This document shows, piece by piece, positions 36,896-43,747 of a stretch of DNA of 64,000 nucleotides. The DNA comes from Pedobacter ginsengisoli (lineage in GTDB: Bacteria; Bacteroidota; Bacteroidia; Sphingobacteriales; Sphingobacteriaceae), in the NCBI RefSeq assembly GCF_030244015.1, contig NZ_JASSYX010000003.1:372001-436000 (forward strand), read 5' to 3'. Position 1 is the first letter of the stretch, and the number at the start of each line of letters is the position of its first letter. A program made the position numbers and the translations under genes. The notes below the pieces were generated by a model. It was not told the DNA's origin. It saw only the letters and a list, made by a program, of their open reading frames with translations, and did not search any database.

Positions 36896-37288
36896 CTACA
36901 CTATAACTCTTCCTGCTCCTCCCCGCATGGCCTGGAGTTTACTTAAAAACATAATGGCCATCGTCTCCGCTCTCTTTTTAGTGTTCTCGGCGGTTTCTCC
37001 TTCAAATAAAATGTCAATGGTTTGGTAGAAAAGCTGGATCCAGCGGTCAAAGTGCTTCGCTTCTATCGGCAGGGGTGCGTGCCTTGCAAACGGGTTACCG
37101 GTGAAACCAGGAACCCCAAACAGCACAGCATTCCAGAAAGCATACATCTTTTGCAGATGCGGTTCCCAGTCCTGGATCACTTCATTAAAAATCGGGCCGA
37201 TAACATCATCTTGCTGAACCTTGTTGTAAAACTGATTCACAAATAAAATGATGTCATCCAATCCTTCAATATCCTTTTTTGTTTCCAT
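36896..37288 (-). CDS. Group 3 truncated hemoglobin
   Basis: 130 residues with the group-3 truncated globin pattern: FVNQFYNKVQQDDVIGPIF, HLQKMYAFWNAVLFG, GNPFARHAPLPIEAKHFDRW (proximal His in KHF). These heme proteins bind O2 or NO and often sit beside NO-protective or microaerobic genes. 11 bp after the gene upstream of it, 21 bp before the next. Confidence 0.92.
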   Translation of the reverse strand: METKKDIEGLDDIILFVNQFYNKVQQDDVIGPIFNEVIQDWEPHLQKMYAFWNAVLFGVPGFTGNPFARHAPLPIEAKHFDRWIQLFYQTIDILFEGETAENTKKRAETMAIMFLSKLQAMRGGAGRVIV

Positions 37289-37299
37289 AGCAAAAGGTT

Positions 37300-37716
37300 T
37301 TAGTTTGTAAATAGCTGAACTGATGATGATGTAAAATGATAATATACTGCCCAGGCCGCAAAAACAATCAGCAACACGAAAATCCAGAAAGGGATGCTCT
37401 GCGGGGTTTCACTGCCAACGATCATAAAATTTTTCTGATCACCTTTACCGTAAGCGTTGACCATGATCGGAATCACTCCATCCACAACCGCATTTTCTTT
37501 AATGCCTTCAATAGAAATTGCCGGGCCATTTCTCACCTCAAAGGGGACCAGGCGAATGCCTTCTTTTCCCGTAGGGTCTTTACTGATGATTTTTAAAGTA
37601 TGTTTACCGTCTACCAATTTTGTAGTATCCAGTTCAAAATTAACTGGTGCAACCAGTTCAGCAACCGGTTGGTTTTCCTGGTCAATGAAAATATAGATTT
37701 TACTGCGTTCTTCCAT
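37300..37716 (-). CDS. Membrane-anchored beta-domain protein, oxidase-linked
   Basis: 138 residues. An Ig-like beta sandwich (about 5-100, with KLVDGKHTLKIISKDPTGKEG) followed by a C-terminal membrane helix (about 107-125). Overlaps the 97-residue gene upstream by 17 bp, which argues for translational coupling with the oxidase cluster. No heme motif. Possibly an accessory subunit. Confidence 0.65.
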   Translation of the reverse strand: MEERSKIYIFIDQENQPVAELVAPVNFELDTTKLVDGKHTLKIISKDPTGKEGIRLVPFEVRNGPAISIEGIKENAVVDGVIPIMVNAYGKGDQKNFMIVGSETPQSIPFWIFVLLIVFAAWAVYYHFTSSSVQLFTN

Positions 37717-37993
37717 TATAATCTGTATTTAGTACAATTTGTTTGATGTGGTCCCTGGCATGCTCACCCGGTCTGAGCAACCATTTAACCGAATAAAAAA
37801 GTGTAAAAAGAACGATGATCACTGCGATGGCAATAATGATGAAATCCTGGTTCCCTTCCGGACCTGTCCCGTGGGTGATGCCTTTTAATAATGCTGGCTG
37901 TTGTTTTTCACATACAGGGCAGGCATTAGCTGAACCTACACTGAGACCAAAAAGAACTGTCAAGATGGATATTCTGATCGTATTGTTTTTCAT
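37700..37993 (-). CDS. Small exported membrane protein with CPVC motif
   Basis: 97 residues. Signal peptide (1-24), then ACPVCEKQQP at the start of the mature protein, one membrane helix (about 50-70) and a basic cytoplasmic tail. The CxxC just outside the membrane could bind a metal or be a thiol pair. Six bp downstream of the CcoO-type gene. Size resembles CcoQ/CcoH-type oxidase helpers, but the sequence is different. Confidence 0.65.
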   Translation of the reverse strand: MKNNTIRISILTVLFGLSVGSANACPVCEKQQPALLKGITHGTGPEGNQDFIIIAIAVIIVLFTLFYSVKWLLRPGEHARDHIKQIVLNTDYNGRTQ

Positions 37994-37999
37994 CGTCTT

Positions 38000-39013
38000 C
38001 TATTTACCGGTTGCTTTTACTTTTTCCATTAGTTTCTGTACCTGCTGTAGAGTGACTTTTTTTCCGTTGTTGCCCCAGCTGGTACGCTCGTGGTTCATAA
38101 TCGCTGTAACTTCTTCAGCTTTTAATCTGTTATTTGTGCCCACAGCAGGCATCACGCCAAATCCCTCTTTCTCTCGTCCGCTGTAACCATTCATAATGAT
38201 ATCTACGAAAAGTTCAGGGTTCTCATCTAAAACTATCTTACTGCCTTTAAGTGGTGGAAATGCACCTTTTAGACCTTCACCGTTTTGCTGATGACAGCTT
38301 TGACAATTGTTGGTATATAACATCGCGCCGTTCAGTTCTTTTGTTGCACCTGGCTTGCTCCCCGCATTCGGTTCACCGGTCTTTTTATATAAAAAGGCGG
38401 GCTTAGGCGCGTCGCCAGGCAACTTAGTTTGCTTTAAAGCTTGAAGATAGGCTACCAGTTGCATGGCTTCTTCTTTTGCTACAACTTTGCCTTTTTGGCC
38501 GTTCATAAACTCTTCGGGCACACTTACACTTACATCACCTTCTGCCAGTTTATCTTTGACTTCAAACATCCAAGTGTAGGCAGGCATAATGGACTCTTTT
38601 ACAACGATGCGAGGGTTAAACAAATGGGAAAGCTGCCATTCCCTGCTTGGCTGGCGTGAGCCAATATTGGTCAGGTCTGGCCCCGTACGTTCAGTGCCCA
38701 TCAAGGTGGCAGTATTTCGCCAGAAATCCGTACGATAGTTATCAGCGTAATCCGCAGCAATGCTGGGGCGTTCTCCCCAAACCTTGTCCATATCGACATT
38801 TCGCACCTGCTGGGTGTGACATGCGACGCAGCCGTTAGCAATAAATACTGCTTTTCCTTTAATAGCTTCTTCGCTTAGCGCCTGTGCAAAAGGGAGCGGT
38901 TCATTATTGGTCTGGTTATCAAGTGCAGGAATAATACAGACAAATAAAGTGAGACCAACAAAAAGTAAAAATGCCGTGGTAAACAATTTGGTATGGTTGT
39001 TAAAAAATTCCAT
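38000..39013 (-). CDS. ccoO: CcoO-cytochrome c fusion (cbb3-type oxidase subunit)
   Basis: 337 residues: membrane anchor (about 11-29), a CcoO-type monoheme domain with CVACH (62-66), GPDLTNIGSR and axial Met143 in ESIMPAY, and a second c-type domain with CQSCH (237-241) and a later MPAVG Met. So CcoO and a CcoP-like cytochrome are fused in one chain. The frame extends 81 bp upstream into the oxidase gene, but the start MEFFNNHTKL at 39013 follows that gene's stop by 16 bp. Delivers electrons to the CcoN-like subunit. Confidence 0.88.
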   Translation of the reverse strand: MEFFNNHTKLFTTAFLLFVGLTLFVCIIPALDNQTNNEPLPFAQALSEEAIKGKAVFIANGCVACHTQQVRNVDMDKVWGERPSIAADYADNYRTDFWRNTATLMGTERTGPDLTNIGSRQPSREWQLSHLFNPRIVVKESIMPAYTWMFEVKDKLAEGDVSVSVPEEFMNGQKGKVVAKEEAMQLVAYLQALKQTKLPGDAPKPAFLYKKTGEPNAGSKPGATKELNGAMLYTNNCQSCHQQNGEGLKGAFPPLKGSKIVLDENPELFVDIIMNGYSGREKEGFGVMPAVGTNNRLKAEEVTAIMNHERTSWGNNGKKVTLQQVQKLMEKVKATGK

Positions 39014-39029
39014 CTGAAATCTGGTTATA

Positions 39030-41177
39030 TTATAAATTACGTTCTGTGGCCGTGTAGGATTGGTTGAGTTTTTCAATAGCAGCTTCACGGACATCTAGTG
39101 TTGTACTTCCTGTCAGCATCTTGTACAGATTATAAGCAAAGAAGAGATGTGAAAGCCACATCAGGCTGCCGCCGATGGCACGCCATAACCAATAAGGGGT
39201 CATAAATACCACACTATCAATGAAAGGTTTGCCCTGCATCCACATCATCCCTTTAAGTGTACTGCCATACATGAGCGGAATGGTATAGAATAACAATCCG
39301 ATCAGTGCAAGCCAAAAATGCGCGCCCACTGTAATTTGGGGAGCCTCTTTTCCGGTGAGCCTGGGAACTAGGGCATAAATACCTGCCCAAAGTAAAAAAC
39401 AGATGATACCATACATGGTTATATGCGAATGGGCGACGGTGAAATCGGTGAAATGCCAGATCAGGTTAGTGGAACGAAATGCTTCCGCGGTTCCCTGAAG
39501 CGAGCCAGTAAAGTAAAAAATGATACCGATGAGAAAGAACGGGAGAGTATAACTGGAGGGTATTTTGTACCAGGCGCCTTTGAAGGTCAGCAAGAAGTTT
39601 GTCGTTCCTGCCGCTACCGGGATCACCATACCAACACTTCCGACTATTGCTGTAGTCTGCAACCACCAGGGGATGGAACTAAACACAAAATGGTGCGTGC
39701 CGATCACAGTATAAAAGAGAATCTGTGCCCAGAAAGCCAGTATACCCAGACTATAGGAATAAATCGGCTTGTTGAGTTGTTGAGGAAGAAAATAATAAAC
39801 GATACCCAAAGTAAACAGCATAAACCACATACCTACTCCCTGGTGCATGTAATACCCTTGGATAATCGTTTCTCCAAGTCCGTCCTGCCAGAAAGGCACA
39901 TAAGCAACAATAGCAATCACTATAGCAAAGATTATAGCGGCGACAATGTACCAGTTAGAGATGTAAATCTCTTTAGTTTTTCGACGTGCAATTGTCTGTA
40001 AGAAGTTAATCAGCGTCAATAACAGTCCAACGCCGAAAAACAGCATAACCGGCCAAATGTACTCCCGGTACTCGCCACCACCGTTGTTGAGCCCTGACAT
40101 CAGACAAATCGTTCCCAAAAACACGGAAATATTTATCAGGTAAAGGGTGTACCAGCCGAGTTTTATGCTTTTAAGCGCAACATTACTGACCCGTGGAACA
40201 ACATAGTAACCCAATCCAAGCATGCCTAAGGATGCCCATCCCCAGAATACCGCATTCGTATGTACGGGACGTAAGCGACCAAAACTTAGCCAACTTAACT
40301 GGTCTGCATCCGGTGAGATAAATTTAATTCCCAGATATTCTCCGACAGTGGTTCCGAAAATTAACCAAAAACAGGCAGTCCCTGTAAACCATAAAATAAG
40401 CTTTGAAAGTGCAGGATCTATCTGTGGCCTTTTAACTGCTCTTTTTTTTACGGCAACCACCGGTAAAACTGCGTCTGTATTGACCTGTTGCAGTAAGCCT
40501 TTGGTGTCTTCAGGCTGGAGAGTTCCTGAAAGTTCCTGATGATTTAAAGTAAAATCCAGTGCTAGCTTTCGCTTGATCAGCACTTGTTCAATATCATCAT
40601 TGCCTGGTTGCTGAAGATAGGCAGCTAGCTTTTCTGCTTCTTCAAGGTTTTTTTTGTTCTGGTAAACTTGAAAAAGCTTACTGACTTTGATCGTCATAAG
40701 AAAAGCTCCTGCGAGAATGGGAATGGCGATGAGCAAAACGGTAATTATCACACCTCCCTCTGTCCAAAATGAAGATGGTGCCTGTCCTTGCGCATGCGCA
40801 GGAAGTGAGTTAAATGTGAGAACCGAAATGACTGAAAACCAGATCAAAATCGAAATACCATGATCATCGTTCTGTTTATCCTTGTCTCTTCTAAATTTCA
40901 GATAGCTATCAATTTGCCTGGAATCCATATCAACTAGATATTCTTTAAGCGGCTTTGACCCCCCACTGTTTCTATCGGAAATCTTTTTAATCTGTTTTAC
41001 TTTCTCATAAACATATAATGCAGCAAAAAGCAAGAACAGAAGCACGATAGCGAAAAACCACATCAGCTCCCTGGCATTAGAATTATGCACCACGGTGCCT
41101 TGTGCTTCATCAGCGAAAACCGGAATGGAAATGCAGATGAGCGAAAGGAGGACGATTAACTTCTTGAATGTATTCAT
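39030..41177 (-). CDS. ccoN: cbb3-like heme-copper oxidase catalytic subunit with long N-terminal extension
   Basis: 715 residues. Residues 255-715 match CcoN: low-spin heme His306 in GRLRPVHTN, CuB His445 in YYMHQGVG, His495-His496 pair in VIGTHH, active-site-type Tyr489 six residues before that pair, and His583/His585 in VAHSHITMYG. The Glu that follows the metal-site His in classical NO reductases is absent (Gly449), so an oxygen reductase is favoured. Residues 1-254 are unusual: signal-like start, two membrane segments (about 38-57, 141-163), possibly a third (about 108-126), and a charged linker, where other CcoN proteins have nothing. The chain carries no heme-c motif. Confidence 0.85.
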   Translation of the reverse strand: MNTFKKLIVLLSLICISIPVFADEAQGTVVHNSNARELMWFFAIVLLFLLFAALYVYEKVKQIKKISDRNSGGSKPLKEYLVDMDSRQIDSYLKFRRDKDKQNDDHGISILIWFSVISVLTFNSLPAHAQGQAPSSFWTEGGVIITVLLIAIPILAGAFLMTIKVSKLFQVYQNKKNLEEAEKLAAYLQQPGNDDIEQVLIKRKLALDFTLNHQELSGTLQPEDTKGLLQQVNTDAVLPVVAVKKRAVKRPQIDPALSKLILWFTGTACFWLIFGTTVGEYLGIKFISPDADQLSWLSFGRLRPVHTNAVFWGWASLGMLGLGYYVVPRVSNVALKSIKLGWYTLYLINISVFLGTICLMSGLNNGGGEYREYIWPVMLFFGVGLLLTLINFLQTIARRKTKEIYISNWYIVAAIIFAIVIAIVAYVPFWQDGLGETIIQGYYMHQGVGMWFMLFTLGIVYYFLPQQLNKPIYSYSLGILAFWAQILFYTVIGTHHFVFSSIPWWLQTTAIVGSVGMVIPVAAGTTNFLLTFKGAWYKIPSSYTLPFFLIGIIFYFTGSLQGTAEAFRSTNLIWHFTDFTVAHSHITMYGIICFLLWAGIYALVPRLTGKEAPQITVGAHFWLALIGLLFYTIPLMYGSTLKGMMWMQGKPFIDSVVFMTPYWLWRAIGGSLMWLSHLFFAYNLYKMLTGSTTLDVREAAIEKLNQSYTATERNL

Positions 41178-41228
41178 GGTTGTTGTTAAATATATTAATA
41201 CCTTTTTATCCTTTTTTAAGGCAAATTT

Positions 41229-41666
41229 TTATTTTTTTAATCTCGTGACTCCTAAATTTAAGTCTTCATTGAACTCTTCTATCGTCGTATTTTCCAGCAT
41301 TTGATGGATACGTTCCCTGATTGCTTTGAATTCATTGTGCAGTGGACATGGATCGGTTTCAGAACAATAATCGAGACCCAAGCCGCATCCGGTAAAAAGA
41401 CCATTTCCATCAACGGCCTCAACAACTTCAGACAATCTTCTCTTGAGGGTGACATCATCCATGAAAAAGCCTCCATTTGGCCCTTTAGCGGACTTGATGA
41501 TGTTTCTGCGTCCCAGATCCTGCAAAATTTTCGCTAAGAAGTGTTCCGGGGAATTAATTCCTGTTGCTATTTCCTTAATGCCCACCCTTCCACCATTGGC
41601 AGTCCGGTGTGCGATGAAGAAAACTGCTCGCATTGCATATTCACACGTTTTAGAAAATATTCCCAT
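41229..41666 (-). CDS. Rrf2-family transcriptional regulator (NsrR/IscR-like)
   Basis: 145 residues. Winged helix opening MGIFSKTCEYAMRAVFFIA, the GPNGGFF wing, and three Cys in GCGLGLDYCSETDPC (C-x6-C-x5-C), the place where Rrf2 regulators hold an Fe-S cluster. NsrR senses NO; IscR senses cluster status. It is 51 bp upstream of the oxidase gene in the same direction, so it likely controls the island operon and itself. Confidence 0.9.
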   Translation of the reverse strand: MGIFSKTCEYAMRAVFFIAHRTANGGRVGIKEIATGINSPEHFLAKILQDLGRRNIIKSAKGPNGGFFMDDVTLKRRLSEVVEAVDGNGLFTGCGLGLDYCSETDPCPLHNEFKAIRERIHQMLENTTIEEFNEDLNLGVTRLKK

Positions 41667-41922
41667 AACACAAGCAAAACTAAGTAAATTTTCCGAACAT
41701 AAAAGAGTTTATTGTCTTTTATTGCGCCAACTGATCACAATTTATTTCTGATCATTTATTTCAGTCATTAAACTTTCTTTTTTATTGCTTAATCTTTATA
41801 CATTAATCCGCTAATGAGATATTTACAACAATCAATAGAATGGTTGTAGGCCTACCCTATTGCTTTCCCACTGCAATATATTGCAGGATTTGACCTAAGT
41901 GATTATAACGACCTCTTGAATA

Positions 41923-42304
41923 CTATGTTAACAGACGTAAGTCAAACGAGACGATAAATACTGAAGTCCTTCCAGTGGCAGTGTTATACTCCTTTAGCAG
42001 ACCGACGTCCCCGAAACTGGTGTAGAGTTTCCGGCCAAATACTTCCACTTTGGTCACCGAGCGGGAATATTCCAGGTCTTCCAGCCAGATGCGGCCCTCA
42101 GACCAGCTATCGGCGTCCGGATTGTACCGGACTACGTTTTGAGTAACTGAGAAAACAGTATAAGGTTCAAAATAATTGATATATCCATACCCCAAATACA
42201 ATGTTTGGTCAAGTACAAAAACCGCATTGTCTCTGGGGGTTTGCTGCAGGAAGAAAAAGCAGCAGACAGAGGGCAAGGGTAAATATCGGGAGCAATAATT
42301 TCAT
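41923..42304 (-). pseudogene. Broken kelch-like lipoprotein gene fragment
   Basis: One frame (42276-41923) encodes a kelch/galactose-oxidase-like piece (VVRYNPDADSWSE, KVEVFGRKLYTSFGD). Upstream in another frame an ATG at 42304 begins a lipoprotein-type signal (MKLLLPIFTLALCLLLF), and a third frame supplies the likely lipobox FSSCSK. At least two small frameshifts thus separate signal and body, and the product would be far shorter than kelch lipoproteins. The neighbouring stretches 41667-41922 and 42305-42545 hold no gene I can support. Confidence 0.6.
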
Positions 42305-42545
42305 AATTCTGAGCTTGTTAGAATTCTAGATGCAGCAAACATAGGATCAGGTAAGATGCATTTTGCATGCTAACAAATAATAATCTGCACAAGGGAGTGT
42401 GAAAGTTAGAAATTCTTTTATGTAACTACCATTTTCGTATCTTTAAGTACCTGATCAGGACAATCAGGATTTAGTTGAATTTGTGCTACTAAAAATTAGA
42501 GCAGTAATGTAAAATATTGAAAAACAAACATTTACTGAATCGGAT

Positions 42546-42701
42546 CAATGGACTGAAAATCCATGGGTCGCCGGTTCGATCCCGGCCCATACCACACTTA
42601 GAAAAAGGCTTTTTTTTGCGTTTAAACGCTATATTTGGTTCGATTTCCATGTCAGTCTGCTCAGACTTAGCTTACGAGTTAAACAGGTTTTTTTGTTTAA
42701 T
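42546..42701 (+). repeat. Right direct repeat of the island, with 3' tRNA-Phe fragment
   Basis: Contains the last 49 bases of tRNA-Phe (anticodon arm to discriminator) and downstream flank, matching 32723-32901. The tRNA 5' part is absent and no promoter precedes it, so it is not a working tRNA. The hairpin terminator has shrunk by 23 bases. It marks the right end of the island, 9.8 kb from the left repeat. Confidence 0.9.
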
Positions 42702-42874
42702 GTATTTTAATAGCGCCAATAATTCCGCTAAGGCTTCCCGGCACCTTCTATGCCGAAGCATGTCCAGAAACTTATGAAATAAATAGTTTAAAAAACAGAT
42801 ATTTATATATCGCATATAACCTTGTATATTTATGAGTTAGCGATAACAGTTCAGACAAATCAAAAGTAACCATC

Positions 42875-43618
42875 GTGGACTACTTAAAAAAAATTATAGA
42901 TGAAATTGAAGTTCACTCAAAGGAAGGAATAAAAGTATGCTTTGAAAACGGAATAAATCCTAATGATTATTTTAAAGGTAAGCCACTAATCTATGAACTC
43001 ATTACAGAATATTCACGGGGACCAAAATTTAAGGAATGTTTTAAAGTCTTTGTAGATTATGGCCTGAACTTCGATGATAAAATATTGTTGTCCGTTTTCT
43101 TGGACGATGCTGTCTCTTTGGATGCTTTATTAAGTAACAATAAGCAGGCGTTAAAGAATAAATATACATTTGACTGTACATTTACCCCTTTGTATGAAGT
43201 ATCATTGCTTCATATTTGTGCAGAATACAACCACCTTGCCTGTGCCAGAATACTCGTGAAACATGGCATTGATATAAACATTAAGGCTGCGATTGACGAA
43301 AACGGTTTCGGCGGACAAACGCCAATTTTTCATACAGTAAATCAGAACTCAAACAAGTGTATTGATGTAATGAACTACCTTATTTCTGAATCAGCAGATT
43401 TAACGCTAACTGTCAAAGGGCTTGTATGGGGGAAAGGTTATGAATGGGAAACATTTGTTCCATCTGTTAATCCACTTAGTTATGCAATGATGGGACTACT
43501 CCCCCAATTCCAAAGAACGGAAAAATTGATTTATGAAGTTGTTGCCGTTTTACTTAGAGCGGCCTACGGCATCGATTATACACCTTTAAATGTCCCTAAT
43601 AAATATTTAAATAGTTAA
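42875..43618 (+). CDS. Ankyrin-repeat protein
   Basis: 247 residues beginning with GTG. Ankyrin-type units are recognisable (LLHICAEYNHLACARILVKH followed by GIDINIKA; GGQTPIFHTVNQNSNKCIDVMNYLI). No signal peptide. Located just outside the right island repeat. Binding partner unknown. The GTG start is supported by the good N-terminal continuity and by the lack of an upstream ATG in frame. Confidence 0.72.
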   Translation: MDYLKKIIDEIEVHSKEGIKVCFENGINPNDYFKGKPLIYELITEYSRGPKFKECFKVFVDYGLNFDDKILLSVFLDDAVSLDALLSNNKQALKNKYTFDCTFTPLYEVSLLHICAEYNHLACARILVKHGIDINIKAAIDENGFGGQTPIFHTVNQNSNKCIDVMNYLISESADLTLTVKGLVWGKGYEWETFVPSVNPLSYAMMGLLPQFQRTEKLIYEVVAVLLRAAYGIDYTPLNVPNKYLNS

Positions 43619-43747
43619 TTCACCGAAACTACCGCAGCGTTCATGGACCGGTATTATTCTCTCAGTTGTCAAAAGATCAGCCCAAACATAAGGTAGATAA
43701 CTGTGCATCCACATTAACAACTAACCGCTGCCAGGCAATAAAAATGC

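Noticed and set aside
39014..39094. Upstream extension of the CcoO fusion
   Set aside because: It lies inside the oxidase gene and lacks hydrophobic character; the membrane anchor starts just after 39013.
39030..41177. Classical quinol or cytochrome c nitric-oxide reductase
   Set aside because: The tyrosine before the His-His pair is kept and the Glu after the metal-site His is missing; the core aligns with CcoN. NO activity is left open, but the name is not used.
32699..42701. Integrase, relaxase or transposase in the island
   Set aside because: All frames longer than about 60 codons were read; none shows recombinase or transposase motifs.
42517..42777. Open frame of 86 codons across the right island repeat
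   Set aside because: It reads through a tRNA-Phe fragment and flank; the protein has no meaning and the DNA is explained by the repeat.
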